Part shown: positions 18,932 through 28,403 of the stretch, one piece after another | How positions within the stretch are numbered: the stretch's first letter is position 1 | Layout of the letters: every line of letters begins with the position of its first letter | Assembly (NCBI RefSeq): GCF_029392875.1 | Contig: NZ_CP113946.1 | Span: 930,001 to 994,000, forward strand | Direction: 5' to 3' | Length of the DNA stretch: 64,000 bases | Origin: Lactobacillus sp. ESL0677 | GTDB taxonomy: Bacteria > Bacillota > Bacilli > Lactobacillales > Lactobacillaceae | Notes under the pieces: model-generated | Databases searched by the model: none | Seen by the model: only the letters and a program-made list of their open reading frames with translations | What the model was told of the DNA's origin: nothing | Program-made: the position numbers and the translations under genes

Positions 18932-20197
18932 ATGGCAACACAGTTTACTGATCAGGAAGAAATTAAATGCTCTTTTTGTGGTAAAACACAAGATCAAGTT
19001 AAAAAGATGATTGCTGGTAACGGCGTATATATCTGTAATGAGTGTGTTGATTTATCTAAGAAAATTATTGATGAAGAACTGAAATCTGACTCACTTAAAG
19101 AGACTCATGACTTACCAAAACCAATGGAAATCAAGGAGCAACTTGATCAATATGTAATTGGGCAGGAACGGGCTAAGAAAGTCCTGTCAGTGTCTGTTTA
19201 CAACCATTACAAACGAATCAGTCAAATGGATATTGATTCGTCCACAGAACTACAAAAATCAAATATTGCCTTAATTGGGCCGACTGGTTCTGGTAAGACT
19301 TATTTAGCACAGACCTTAGCACGAATTTTGGACGTACCGTTTGCAATTGCTGACGCAACTACTCTGACTGAAGCAGGTTATGTTGGTGAAGATGTCGAGA
19401 ATATTTTACTCAAGCTCTTGCAAAATGCTGATTATGACATTGATCGGGCAGAGCGGGGCATTATTTATATTGACGAAATCGATAAAATTTCTAAAAAAGC
19501 AGAAAATGTTTCAATTACTCGTGATGTTTCCGGTGAAGGGGTACAGCAATCATTACTGAAAATCTTAGAGGGAACTATTGCCTCTGTCCCACCACAAGGT
19601 GGTCGTAAGCACCCACAACAAGAAATGATTCAAATTGATACAACTAACATTCTGTTTATTGTTGGTGGTGCTTTTGATGGTATCGAACAGATAGTTAAAA
19701 ATCGGTTGGGCAAAAAAGTTATCGGCTTTAGTGCTGAAAATAGCCTCAATCAAGCTCGTGACGACGCTTGGACGCAGCATTTAACAACTGGTGATTTAGT
19801 TAAGTTCGGTTTAATTCCAGAATTTATTGGCCGAATCCCAATTATTGCAACACTCGATAAACTTAACAGCTCTGACCTTGTTCGCATTTTGACGGAACCC
19901 AAGAATGCGTTAGTTAAGCAATATACTAAATTATTAGAACTTGACCAAGTAAAATTGAAGTTTACCGATGGAGCTTTAGAAGCAATTGCCGATTTAGCAA
20001 TCGAACGTAACATGGGTGCCCGAGGCTTAAGAACTATCATTGAAAATGCAATGATGGGTATTATGTACCAAACGCCAAGTGAAACGGATATTGAAGAAGT
20101 AGACGTTACTAAGAACGTCATTTTACATAATGCTGAACCTAAGGTGATTCGGCATGAATCAGATGACGAAATGAAGGCAGCCGCTAATGATCATTAG
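18932..20197 (+). CDS. clpX: ATP-dependent Clp protease ATPase subunit ClpX
   Basis: AAA+ unfoldase that feeds substrates to ClpP. The 421 residues contain the N-terminal C4 zinc domain (CSFCGKTQ...CNEC, about 13-37), Walker A GPTGSGKT (about 115-122), Walker [10 protein letters not shown] and the sensor-2 region. GGAGG precedes the ATG. Its last 11 bases overlap engB, so the two are translationally coupled, as in other Bacilli. Confidence 0.97.
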   Translation: MATQFTDQEEIKCSFCGKTQDQVKKMIAGNGVYICNECVDLSKKIIDEELKSDSLKETHDLPKPMEIKEQLDQYVIGQERAKKVLSVSVYNHYKRISQMDIDSSTELQKSNIALIGPTGSGKTYLAQTLARILDVPFAIADATTLTEAGYVGEDVENILLKLLQNADYDIDRAERGIIYIDEIDKISKKAENVSITRDVSGEGVQQSLLKILEGTIASVPPQGGRKHPQQEMIQIDTTNILFIVGGAFDGIEQIVKNRLGKKVIGFSAENSLNQARDDAWTQHLTTGDLVKFGLIPEFIGRIPIIATLDKLNSSDLVRILTEPKNALVKQYTKLLELDQVKLKFTDGALEAIADLAIERNMGARGLRTIIENAMMGIMYQTPSETDIEEVDVTKNVILHNAEPKVIRHESDDEMKAAANDH

Positions 20198-20774
20198 AAG
20201 TAGCGACTATGCAATCAGTGCCGTTCGTGAAGATCAATATCCCAAAAATGATTTGCCTGAAATTGCACTTGCAGGGCGGTCTAACGTTGGTAAGTCAAGC
20301 TTGATTAATTCCTTCTTGAATCGAAAAAATCTTGCTAGAACTTCAGCACAGCCAGGTAAAACGCAAACTTTGAACTTTTATATTGTTAATAAGGACTTTT
20401 ACCTAGTTGATGTTCCTGGCTATGGTTATGCCAAGGTTTCCAAATCGCAGCGAGCTAAATTTGGTGAAATGATTCAGGATTATCTCGAAACGCGGGAGAA
20501 CTTAAGGGGATTAATCATTTTAGTTGATTCACGACACGAGCCAACTAAGGATGATATTGCCATGTATAATTATGCTCAATACTTGAATTTACCGATTTTG
20601 GTGGTTTGCACTAAAATTGATAAGGTTAAAAAAAATCAGGTTAACAAGGTATTGGCTAACTTGAAGAAGGCGCTTGATTTATCTTATGATAATGTTACTG
20701 TTCTAACATATAGTTCAGTTAAAAAATTACATGTTCAAGAATTAGGCAATTGGATTGAACAACGTTTACAATAA
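20187..20774 (+). CDS. engB: GTPase EngB/YsxC (50S ribosome assembly)
   Basis: A small GTPase needed for late 50S assembly. In 195 residues it shows [13 protein letters not shown] (about 30-42), the switch region [20 protein letters not shown] (G3, about 74-83) and TKID (G4). It begins inside the end of clpX and is followed by a strong terminator. Confidence 0.96.
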   Translation: MIIRSSDYAISAVREDQYPKNDLPEIALAGRSNVGKSSLINSFLNRKNLARTSAQPGKTQTLNFYIVNKDFYLVDVPGYGYAKVSKSQRAKFGEMIQDYLETRENLRGLIILVDSRHEPTKDDIAMYNYAQYLNLPILVVCTKIDKVKKNQVNKVLANLKKALDLSYDNVTVLTYSSVKKLHVQELGNWIEQRLQ

Positions 20775-20790
20775 AGTGGCAATGTTCTGA

Positions 20791-20831
20791 AGTAGATAAA
20801 AGTACGATGGTACTTTTATCTACTTTTTTAT
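20791..20831 (+). terminator. Terminator of engB
   Basis: A 15-bp perfect stem (20791-20805 with 20810-20824, loop GATG) followed by TTTTTT. Strong. Confidence 0.93.
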
Positions 20832-20843
20832 TTATTTTGATGT

Positions 20844-20889
20844 AAAAAATATCCTGTTAAAACACTACAAGGGGTGTAATAACAGGATA
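20844..20889 (-). terminator. Terminator of the 40-residue minus-strand gene
   Basis: Read on the minus strand, TATCCTGTTA (20889-20880) pairs with TAACAGGATA (20859-20850) and a T run follows. Inner ACAC/GTGT bases extend the stem. Confidence 0.75.
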
Positions 20890-20898
20890 ATACTTAAT

Positions 20899-21021
20899 TT
20901 ATTTATCTTCAGTTTTCTTTTTATTATCGTTATTTAGTTTTTTCTTTTTGTCTTCTGGAACAGTTGCAAATTTATCAAATAGTTTTTCTAATTCGTCTTG
21001 TTTTTTAAAAGTTAAGCCCAT
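20899..21021 (-). CDS. 40-residue charged protein (SPJ_0845-like)
   Basis: An ATG at 21021, preceded by AAAGGAAG at the right distance, opens a 40-codon frame ending TAA at 20899 and followed by a terminator. The product begins MGLTFKKQDELEKLFDKF and ends in a Lys/Asp/Asn-rich tail; there is no membrane segment or cysteine. It resembles the short SPJ_0845 family of streptococci and lactobacilli as I remember it; function is unknown. It is the only minus-strand gene between rpsT and the DUF2929 gene, standing between engB and uvrC. Confidence 0.65.
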   Translation of the reverse strand: MGLTFKKQDELEKLFDKFATVPEDKKKKLNNDNKKKTEDK

Positions 21022-21160
21022 AATTATCTTCCTTTCGTTATGTCAATTATAATAAAGTTTGGTGCCGAGAGCTAGTATAAAATTTAGCAAGTTTAAATAA
21101 TTAAAATTATGTAAAATTAATGGCTAATAATTAGAATAAAATCGATTTCAGGCAATTTAT

Positions 21161-21168
21161 GTTAAAAT
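21161..21168 (+). promoter_or_regulatory. Possible uvrC promoter (extended -10)
   Basis: TGT-TAAAAT ending at 21168 is an extended -10; no convincing -35 is seen. No gene lies in 21022-21197. Confidence 0.35.
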
Positions 21169-21197
21169 TAATAGTGCATTTTTGAAGGAGTGATTTT

Positions 21198-23000
21198 TTG
21201 GCAACTGAATTAATTGAAAACAAATTAAAATTATTGCCCGCAAAGCCGGGTTGTTACTTAATGAAAGATATTAATGGGACAGTTATTTATGTTGGCAAAT
21301 CAAAAAATCTAAAAAATCGGGTGCGCTCATATTTTAAAAGTAAGCAAGTGGGGCGTCGTGCTGAATTAGTGCAGGAAATTCGTGATTATGACATTATTAC
21401 TGTATCGACAGATAAGGAAGCATTTTTACTCGAAATTACTTTAATTAAGAAGTATCAGCCGTATTATAATGTCCAATTAAAGCAGGGGACTGGGTACCCG
21501 TACATCGAAATAACCAATGAGCGTGACCCCCAGACAAAGCTCACAAGTATCGTTCGCCGTGATGGTGGGTATTACTTTGGACCGTATCCCAATATTTATG
21601 CTGCTCAGGCAACCTTGAAGTTTATTCAAAAAGTTTTTCCTCTTAGGCATTGTCATGGTAAAGAAGGTCGGCCATGTCTTTACTATCACATGGGCCAATG
21701 TTTAGGTGCCTGCTTTAAGACTGTGCCTAAAGCAGTTTACGATGCCCAAATTAAGAAGATTAAAAGTTTCCTTAATGGTGATATTGCCTGGGTTAAGCAG
21801 GATTTGAACCAAAAGATGCTAGAGGCATCGCAAAACCTTGAGTTTGAACGAGCAGCAGATATTCGCGACCAATTGAAATATATTGAAGAAACCGTTGAAA
21901 AACAAAAGATTATTTCCAATGATAATAAACAGCGCGATATTTTCAATTTTTATGTTGATAAGTCCTGGATTTCCATTCAAATTTTTTTCCTACGGCAAGC
22001 TAAATTACTGCGGCGGGAAACGAGAATGTACCCGTTAACTGATACTAGTGATCCAGAAGATACCTTTGCATCGTTTATTGTGCAATTTTATGGTCAAAAG
22101 AACCGGATTTTACCCAAAGAAGTATTGGTACCCAAGGGACTAGATAATGAAGCACTGGCTGAAGTGTTAAAAGTACCGGTTAGAACACCGCAGCGTGGGC
22201 AAAAACGGGCTTTACTCGATATGGCTAAGGATAATGCTAAATTAAAGCTTGACGATAAATTTAGATTGTTAGAATTAGGTAATCGAAAAACTAAGGGCGC
22301 TCAAAAAGAAATTTTTGCTTCACTTGGTTTACCATATGGTCATGTTATTGAAAGTTTTGACCACTCACATATTCAGGGTGCTGATCCCGTTTCCGCCTTA
22401 GTTGTCTTTAAGGATGGTGAGCCTGACAAGAATGCCTACCGTAAATATAAGCTTAAGGGTGAAGTTGAACACCAAAATGGTGGTGATGAAGTTAGAAATA
22501 CGCGTGAGGTTGTTAGGCGGCGCTACGGCAGACTGCTGCGTGAACACCAAAAGATGCCCGATTTAATCTTGATGGATGGAGGACAAATTCAGGTTGATGC
22601 TTGTGAAGACGTTTTACGCAATGAATTAAACCTCAATATTCCGGTTGCTGGAATGGTTAAGGATGATAAACACCGGACCAATCACTTGCTGTTTGGTGAT
22701 CCAATTAACGGCGTGCCCTTGAAATTAATCCCACTCGATCCAAAATCGCAGGGCTTTTACCTAATGACAAGAATCCAGGATGAAGTTCACCGGTTTGCGA
22801 TTACTTTTCACCGGAAAACCCATGCTAAAAATGCACTGTCGAGTAAGCTTGATTCAATTAAAGGGATTGGACCAAAAAGCAGAAACAAACTATTGCGCCA
22901 ATTTGGCTCGCTTAAAAAGATTAAAGAGGCATCAATTGATGAACTGCGAGCTGTCGGCTTAACGTTGCCTCAAGCACAAACAGTGAAATTAACTCTGTAA
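21198..23000 (+). CDS. uvrC: Excinuclease ABC subunit C
   Basis: Makes the two incisions in nucleotide excision repair with UvrAB. The 600-residue protein has the GIY-YIG nuclease domain at the N-terminus (GCYLMKD...VIYVGKSKNL, about 16-39), the UvrB-binding UVR motif (about 200-235), the RNase H-like endonuclease domain and C-terminal helix-hairpin-helix repeats (IKGIGPKSRNKLL). The start is TTG at 21198 with AAGGAG upstream. I see no SOS box in front. Confidence 0.95.
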   Translation: MATELIENKLKLLPAKPGCYLMKDINGTVIYVGKSKNLKNRVRSYFKSKQVGRRAELVQEIRDYDIITVSTDKEAFLLEITLIKKYQPYYNVQLKQGTGYPYIEITNERDPQTKLTSIVRRDGGYYFGPYPNIYAAQATLKFIQKVFPLRHCHGKEGRPCLYYHMGQCLGACFKTVPKAVYDAQIKKIKSFLNGDIAWVKQDLNQKMLEASQNLEFERAADIRDQLKYIEETVEKQKIISNDNKQRDIFNFYVDKSWISIQIFFLRQAKLLRRETRMYPLTDTSDPEDTFASFIVQFYGQKNRILPKEVLVPKGLDNEALAEVLKVPVRTPQRGQKRALLDMAKDNAKLKLDDKFRLLELGNRKTKGAQKEIFASLGLPYGHVIESFDHSHIQGADPVSALVVFKDGEPDKNAYRKYKLKGEVEHQNGGDEVRNTREVVRRRYGRLLREHQKMPDLILMDGGQIQVDACEDVLRNELNLNIPVAGMVKDDKHRTNHLLFGDPINGVPLKLIPLDPKSQGFYLMTRIQDEVHRFAITFHRKTHAKNALSSKLDSIKGIGPKSRNKLLRQFGSLKKIKEASIDELRAVGLTLPQAQTVKLTL

Positions 23001-23081
23001 TTGTGGATTTATCTGATGATAACAGTAATTTTTATGTTATAGTAATGTATTAGAGTCTAGAAAGACGGAAGGAGAATTAAC

Positions 23082-24386
23082 ATGCCTACATTTGTCGATC
23101 AAACTAAGATTGAAGTCCAAGCCGGTAAAGGTGGCGACGGCATGGTTGCTTTCCGCCATGAAAAGTACGTTCCAAATGGCGGTCCAGCCGGTGGTGACGG
23201 CGGTCGTGGCGGCAGTATTATTTTTGTTGCGGATAGCGGATTAAGAACCTTGATGGATTTTCGCTATCGGCGGAAATTTAAGGCTGAATCTGGTGAGAAT
23301 GGGCGTATTAAGTCCCAATATGGCCGTGGTGCAAAGGACCTTTATTTAAAGGTACCCGTTGGCACAACGGTTTATGATTTTGAAACCAATGAAGAAATTG
23401 GTGATTTAACTAAAAATAAGCAGGAATTAGTTGTTGCTCACGGCGGTCGCGGCGGTCGTGGTAATATCCACTTTGCCACAAGTGTTAATACTGCACCCGA
23501 AATCGCTGAAAACGGTGAACCCGGTGAAGACCGTGTTCTTCGGCTAGAGTTAAAAGTGTTAGCTGATGTTGGTTTAGTTGGTTTCCCATCCGTTGGTAAA
23601 TCAACTCTATTATCGGTTGTTACTAAGGCTAAGCCGAAAATTGCGGCCTATTCATTTACCACGTTGACGCCTAATTTGGGAATGGTTATCTTACCTGATG
23701 GTCGTGACTTCTCAATGGCTGACTTGCCCGGATTAATTGAAGGTGCAAGTCAGGGTGTAGGTTTAGGAATCCAATTTTTACGTCATATTGAGCGCACGAA
23801 AGTCATTCTGCACTTAGTTTCAATGGATCCAAATAACGGTCGCGATGCACTTGCTGATTATCAGGCAATTCGTAAAGAGCTGTTAACCTATGATGATAGT
23901 CTTCAAGATAAGCAGGAGTTAATTGTTGCTTCGCAAATGGACATTCCGGGTTCAGACGAAAAGCTGGCAGAATTTAAGCAAAACTTGCAAGAAGTAGGAA
24001 TTAAAGAACCAGTTTATGCAATTTCGAGTGTGGCACACAAAGGTGTTGATGGCTTGATGCAAGATACTGCGACAATGGTTGCTGAAGTGGAAAAAAGACA
24101 AGCAGAGCAAGCACCTAAACAAGTTGAAGAAACTAAGGAATACAAGTTTACTGCTCCTAAGAAGAATGAGTTTACAATTGAAAAACTTGAAGACCATGTC
24201 TTTGAGATTAAGAGTGAAAGTTTGCTCCGGTTAGTTGAGCGGACCAACATTGATTATCATGATGGGATTATGCGGTTAGCTCGTAAGCTGAAGAATTTAG
24301 GCGTTGATGACGCTTTGCGCGAAAAGGGAGCCGTAGACGGCGACGATGTAATAATTGGTACATTCAATTTTGAATTTGTCCAATAG
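23082..24386 (+). CDS. obgE: GTPase Obg/CgtA
   Basis: Essential ribosome-associated GTPase. The 434 residues are arranged as the glycine-rich Obg fold (about 1-158), the G domain (GFPSVGKST about 167-175, DLPGLIEGA) and the C-terminal OCT domain (about 350-434). The start has AAGGAG. TATAGT near 23039 may be the -10. Confidence 0.96.
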   Translation: MPTFVDQTKIEVQAGKGGDGMVAFRHEKYVPNGGPAGGDGGRGGSIIFVADSGLRTLMDFRYRRKFKAESGENGRIKSQYGRGAKDLYLKVPVGTTVYDFETNEEIGDLTKNKQELVVAHGGRGGRGNIHFATSVNTAPEIAENGEPGEDRVLRLELKVLADVGLVGFPSVGKSTLLSVVTKAKPKIAAYSFTTLTPNLGMVILPDGRDFSMADLPGLIEGASQGVGLGIQFLRHIERTKVILHLVSMDPNNGRDALADYQAIRKELLTYDDSLQDKQELIVASQMDIPGSDEKLAEFKQNLQEVGIKEPVYAISSVAHKGVDGLMQDTATMVAEVEKRQAEQAPKQVEETKEYKFTAPKKNEFTIEKLEDHVFEIKSESLLRLVERTNIDYHDGIMRLARKLKNLGVDDALREKGAVDGDDVIIGTFNFEFVQ

Positions 24387-24414
24387 AATCATTAAATAGA
24401 AAAAGTTAGACATT

Positions 24415-26334
24415 ATGACAAAAAATCGGTTTATTACAGGATACTCTGGACTTAGAGCATTGGCAGTTATTGGTGTGATTTTATATCACCTGAATCCTAA
24501 TACTTTCGTCGGTGGTTATCTTGGGGTGCCGATCTTTTTTGTGTTATCGGGATATTTGGTTACTGATCATATGCTTAAGGCATATCACGAGCAAGGTTAT
24601 TACGATCAACACAAATTTTATTTTGGCCGAATAAAAAAATTGTATCCGCCGTTAATTGCTGTTTTGTGGTTGTCAGCTGCATATATCTTTTTGTTTCAAC
24701 GTGATTTACTGGTTAAGTTAGCGCAAATTGTAGTCGCTAACTTGCTGAATGTTTATAATTTTTGGCAAATTATAAATGGTCAGAGTTACTTTGAGCGGTT
24801 TGCTACCAATGAATCACCGTTCACGCATTTGTGGACAATGTCAATTAACGGCCAGTTTTATCTTTTATGGCCAATTGTGATTTATTTACTAGTTAAATTC
24901 GCTAAGAAACGCAAAACAATCTTTTGGATTTTGTTTGGGGTGTCTCTTGCATCAGCGCTAGAAATGGCACTTTTGTATCATAGTGGGGTTGACATTAACC
25001 GAATTTATTACGGCACAGATACGCGTTTCTTTTCTTTAGGATTAGGTGCGGCTCTAGCTGTAATTTGGCCAATGGAAAAGTTACGGACCGACGTTACCAT
25101 TACTGATACTTATATTCTTGATGGTGTTGGACTAGTGGCATTAGTCGGTTTAATTTGGCTATTTTTAAGCCCGCAAATGAATCCAGAGCATAGCTTTACT
25201 TATGATGGCGGGATGCTGTTGTTTACTCTTTTAACAGCCATCTTAGTTGGCATTATTGCTCATCCTAGCAGTCACTGGAATAAGTGGCTGACCAATCCGG
25301 TATTTAATTGGATTGGCTCGCGAAGCTATGGGATCTATCTTTATCAATTTCCCGTAATGATTTTCTTTGAAGACAAGGTAACAAATGTAGCTGATCATGT
25401 TTTTTTGTATCCACTAATTGAAATTGCATTGATTTTGGTCTTAAGCGAGATTTCTTATCGGTTTATTGAACGACCTCTGGGCAAAATCACATGGGTTAAA
25501 CTCAAGAACTATTGCAGTCAGCTGTTTAAGAAATCAACAACCAATTATTTTGCTAAGTTACAGGCAATTATTGGTTGTTTAGTATTTTTAATTGGCACTG
25601 CAGCCATCTTAGTTTCGCCTACGGTCAAAGCCCGCGATTTTAATAAGTCGCAATTAGCTACAAGAATTAGGGCTAACCAAGTTCAACAGAAAAAAGATAA
25701 TCAAGTTTTAATTACTAAATTGCAAAAAGCTAAGAAAAAAACGCGTCAAAGGACTAAACTAGTTAATGAGGCACGTCGTGCAGCCAAAAGTCATCCAGTT
25801 AACCAGTCTTTTGAAAAGTATGGTATTTCGCAGGTAGATTTACAATTAGTGCGAAAAGTGCAACTAACGGCGATCGGGGATTCCGTAATGGCCGGTTCAA
25901 GCGACACTCTTAGGCAGCTGATGCCTAAGGCAGTTATTGATGCCGCAGTTTCACGGCAGTTAAATGCGGCCTTTGGCTTAATCAGTCAATATCAGGCGCA
26001 AAAGGCGTTAGCTAACAATGTTTTAATTGGATTAGGAACTAACGGGCCATTTCCAATGACTGATTTAGATCAGTTAATGAAGCAAGTAGGTCCAAAGACG
26101 CAAGTCTTTTGGATTAACACGCACGTGCCAAGTAAGCCGTGGCAAAATCAGGTTAATCATTTGCTAGAAATGGCAGCTAAAAAATATCACAATTTAATTA
26201 TTATTGATTGGTATAATTATTCAAAGAAGCATCCTAACTGGTTTTATCAGGACAACACACACCCAACTCCAGTAGGATCAAAGTATTATAGTGCTTTGAT
26301 TGCCAAAACAATTGCGAAGCACGCAAGATTTTAG
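24415..26334 (+). CDS. OatA-like membrane acyltransferase (acyltransferase-3 plus SGNH)
   Basis: Likely adds O-acetyl groups to a cell-envelope polymer. Of 639 residues, the first about 400 form an acyltransferase-3 membrane domain with ten or more helices (RALAVIGVILYHL near the start). A basic linker follows, then an extracellular SGNH esterase-like domain with GDSVMAGSS (about 488-496) and the catalytic DNTHPT near the end (Asp/His). OatA acetylates N-acetylmuramic acid and gives lysozyme resistance; whether peptidoglycan or another glycan is the target cannot be read here. The ribosome binding site is weak and the gene follows obgE by 28 bases. Confidence 0.85.
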   Translation: MTKNRFITGYSGLRALAVIGVILYHLNPNTFVGGYLGVPIFFVLSGYLVTDHMLKAYHEQGYYDQHKFYFGRIKKLYPPLIAVLWLSAAYIFLFQRDLLVKLAQIVVANLLNVYNFWQIINGQSYFERFATNESPFTHLWTMSINGQFYLLWPIVIYLLVKFAKKRKTIFWILFGVSLASALEMALLYHSGVDINRIYYGTDTRFFSLGLGAALAVIWPMEKLRTDVTITDTYILDGVGLVALVGLIWLFLSPQMNPEHSFTYDGGMLLFTLLTAILVGIIAHPSSHWNKWLTNPVFNWIGSRSYGIYLYQFPVMIFFEDKVTNVADHVFLYPLIEIALILVLSEISYRFIERPLGKITWVKLKNYCSQLFKKSTTNYFAKLQAIIGCLVFLIGTAAILVSPTVKARDFNKSQLATRIRANQVQQKKDNQVLITKLQKAKKKTRQRTKLVNEARRAAKSHPVNQSFEKYGISQVDLQLVRKVQLTAIGDSVMAGSSDTLRQLMPKAVIDAAVSRQLNAAFGLISQYQAQKALANNVLIGLGTNGPFPMTDLDQLMKQVGPKTQVFWINTHVPSKPWQNQVNHLLEMAAKKYHNLIIIDWYNYSKKHPNWFYQDNTHPTPVGSKYYSALIAKTIAKHARF

Positions 26335-26346
26335 AACAGGAAATAT

Positions 26347-27288
26347 ATGGAACTACAATTTCTAGGTACAGGGGCAGGACAACCGTCCAAAAAACGTAAT
26401 GTATCAAGTATTGCACTGAAGATGCTTGATGAAATAAATGAAATATGGTTATTTGATGTTGGGGAAGCAACACAGCACCAAATACTGCGGACAAATATTC
26501 GTTTGCGCAAGGTAACTAAGATTTTTATTTCGCATAATCATGGCGACCATATTTTTGGCTTGCCCGGGTTGCTTGCCACGAGATCATTTCAGGGAGATGT
26601 TGGTCCCCTAACAATTTATGGTCCAAGTGGCTTGGAACAATTTGTTCGAACAGCATTGCGAGTTTCACGAACTAAGGTTACTTATCCGATTAAGTTTGTT
26701 GTTTTAGACCAAGGTGGCCTAATTTATCAGGGACAAGGATTTAAGGTCTATGCCGAAAAATTAGTTCACCGTGTACCTAGTTTTGGTTATCGAGTAGTTG
26801 AAGATTCTCATCAAGGTGAACTTTTGATGGATAAGTTAGCGCAATATAATGTACCTAATGGACCATTGCTTGGTAAATTAAAAAATGGTGAACAAATTTT
26901 ATTAGCCGATGGTACTGTGTTAGATGGTCATGACTTTTTAGGTCCTGACAAACCTGGTAGAATAGTAACAATTATTTATGATACTCGTTCGACACCAACA
27001 ATTGCCAAATTAGCCAAGAATGCGGATGTTCTAGTTCATGAATCAACGTTTGCTGGTAATGAGGCTGACTTAGCGCATTCATATTATCATTCGACTGCGG
27101 TTGAAGCAGCTAAGATTGCGCGCGATAATGGGGTTAAAAGTTTATATTTAAATCACATTTCGGCTAGATATTTAGGTGCTAAAGCTAAAAATTTAGAAAA
27201 ACAGGCTCGGAAAGTATTTCCGAATACTAATTTAGCCAATGATTTTGATCGAGTAGAGATTCCAATGAAAGGTGAAAACGATGAGTGA
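26347..27288 (+). CDS. rnz: Ribonuclease Z (tRNA 3' endonuclease)
   Basis: Cuts the 3' trailer from tRNA precursors. The 313-residue long-type ElaC fold contains the zinc motif HNHGDH (about 64-69), an exosite arm in the middle, and the later HESTF and LNHISARY segments. The last 8 bases overlap the dehydrogenase start (ATGAGTGA). Confidence 0.93.
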   Translation: MELQFLGTGAGQPSKKRNVSSIALKMLDEINEIWLFDVGEATQHQILRTNIRLRKVTKIFISHNHGDHIFGLPGLLATRSFQGDVGPLTIYGPSGLEQFVRTALRVSRTKVTYPIKFVVLDQGGLIYQGQGFKVYAEKLVHRVPSFGYRVVEDSHQGELLMDKLAQYNVPNGPLLGKLKNGEQILLADGTVLDGHDFLGPDKPGRIVTIIYDTRSTPTIAKLAKNADVLVHESTFAGNEADLAHSYYHSTAVEAAKIARDNGVKSLYLNHISARYLGAKAKNLEKQARKVFPNTNLANDFDRVEIPMKGENDE

Positions 27289-28075
27289 TTCTTTAAGAAA
27301 TAAAGTAGTGGTTGTAACTGGTGCTTCCAGCGGCATTGGGCGTTCAATTGCGTTAGAAAGTGCCGGGCGTGGGGCAACAGTGATTTTGATTGCTCGTAGT
27401 AAGGATAAACTTGAGCGAATTGCGGCTGAGGCGCGTGAATTATCCGGAGCGGCATCTTATACTTTTCCAACTGACATGAGTGAAAGTGAAGAAATTGACG
27501 CTACTTTTAAGGAAATTATTAAGGTAACTAAACACATTGATTATTTGGTTAACTGCGCTGGTTTTGGTAAATTTGAGCAATTTGTTGAAATGAACCGCCG
27601 AGAAGTAACTGCGATGTTTCAAGTTAACGTCTTAGGCTTAATGTATTTTACCCGTTTAATTGGACGGGTGATGATGGACCAAAAGAACGGTCAAATTATC
27701 AACTTTGGCTCAATTGCCGGCAAGATACCAACAGTTAAGTCTGCCGCATACAGTGCATCAAAGGCTGCTGTTATCCAATTTTCTAATGTTTTACGGTTGG
27801 AATTAAAGTCATTTGGTGTCAAGGTCATGACCGTTAATCCGGGACCTGTTTACACTAATTTCTTTAATATTGCCGATAAAAGCGGTAATTACGCTCAAAG
27901 TGTTGAAAGATTTATGCTTGATCCTGATGACGTTGCTTGGCAAGTTGTCCATTACTTTGGCAGCAATAAACGCGAGCTTAATTTACCACTTAGCTTGGCT
28001 GTCTTAGCTAAGTTATATAATTTGTTCCCAACTATTGGTGATAGTCTATCGTTGAAGTACGCTTCAAGAAAGTAG
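27281..28075 (+). CDS. Short-chain dehydrogenase/reductase
   Basis: A 264-residue classical SDR with the NAD(P)-binding TGASSGIG (about 13-20), the NCAGFG strand end and the catalytic Ser with YSASK (about 158-162). The substrate is unknown. It resembles the DltE/YqjQ-type oxidoreductases often found next to rnz in Bacilli. The ATG at 27281 lies 8 bases inside rnz with AAAGGTG before it; a longer GTG start at 27272 is less likely. Confidence 0.87.
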   Translation: MSDSLRNKVVVVTGASSGIGRSIALESAGRGATVILIARSKDKLERIAAEARELSGAASYTFPTDMSESEEIDATFKEIIKVTKHIDYLVNCAGFGKFEQFVEMNRREVTAMFQVNVLGLMYFTRLIGRVMMDQKNGQIINFGSIAGKIPTVKSAAYSASKAAVIQFSNVLRLELKSFGVKVMTVNPGPVYTNFFNIADKSGNYAQSVERFMLDPDDVAWQVVHYFGSNKRELNLPLSLAVLAKLYNLFPTIGDSLSLKYASRK

Positions 28076-28083
28076 AGCTTAAT

Positions 28084-28308
28084 ATGAAAGATAAAATGCA
28101 ACAGGCTAAATTAATTTTCAGTTTAGTTTTAATTTTATTAGCTGTGATTTTTGTTGTTCTCAATACTAGCCAAGTAGCAATTAGTTTTGGCTTCTTTGAT
28201 GTTAAATTGCCATTAATTATTGTGCTGGTCGTTATGATCATTATCGGGGTTCTAATCGGTTGGTTTTGGGGTTCCAACAAGGGCAATCATGATAAGAAAA
28301 GCTGTTAG
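28084..28308 (+). CDS. LapA-domain (DUF1049) small membrane protein, stop codon replaced by IS insertion
   Basis: A 74-residue protein with two membrane helices (about 8-30 and 40-63) and the DUF1049 pattern FVVLNTSQVAISFGFFDV. It follows the dehydrogenase by 8 bases. The insertion sequence begins at 28304. The last codons now read AGC-TGT-TAG, with the final Cys and the stop supplied by the element. Joining the flanks across one target copy would give AGC-TAA, so the original protein ended one residue earlier. The insertion is therefore almost neutral for the coding sequence but separates the gene from its former downstream region. Confidence 0.83.
   Translation: MKDKMQQAKLIFSLVLILLAVIFVVLNTSQVAISFGFFDVKLPLIIVLVVMIIIGVLIGWFWGSNKGNHDKKSC
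28295..28303. repeat. Left target-site duplication of the IS (AGAAAAGCT)
   Basis: Nine bases immediately left of the element, repeated exactly at 29870-29878. Confidence 0.88.
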
Positions 28309-28337
28309 CGTAAAGTATTTGTGGGGAAAATAAAAAA

Positions 28338-28402
28338 TAGAAGAGAACCTTCTGCTAAAATGTAGTTTGAACAAAATTTACATTCAGAAAGGTTTTCTTC
28401 TA
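28338..28402 (+). promoter_or_regulatory. Long hairpin covering the transposase ribosome binding site
   Basis: The left arm at 28338-28364 pairs imperfectly with the right arm at 28379-28402. The right arm holds AGAAAGG (28386-28392), the only ribosome binding site for the ATG at 28404. In transcripts entering from outside, the hairpin would hide this site and lower transposase synthesis, as shown for other insertion sequences such as IS10. Confidence 0.6.
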
Positions 28403-28403
28403 T

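Noticed and set aside
20850..20889. TATCCTGTTA...TAACAGGATA as ends of a small mobile repeat
   Set aside because: A T run follows on the minus strand just after a small gene, so a terminator explains it better; no target duplication seen.
27153..27470. Minus-strand frame across the rnz/dehydrogenase junction
   Set aside because: Shadow of two well-supported overlapping + strand genes.
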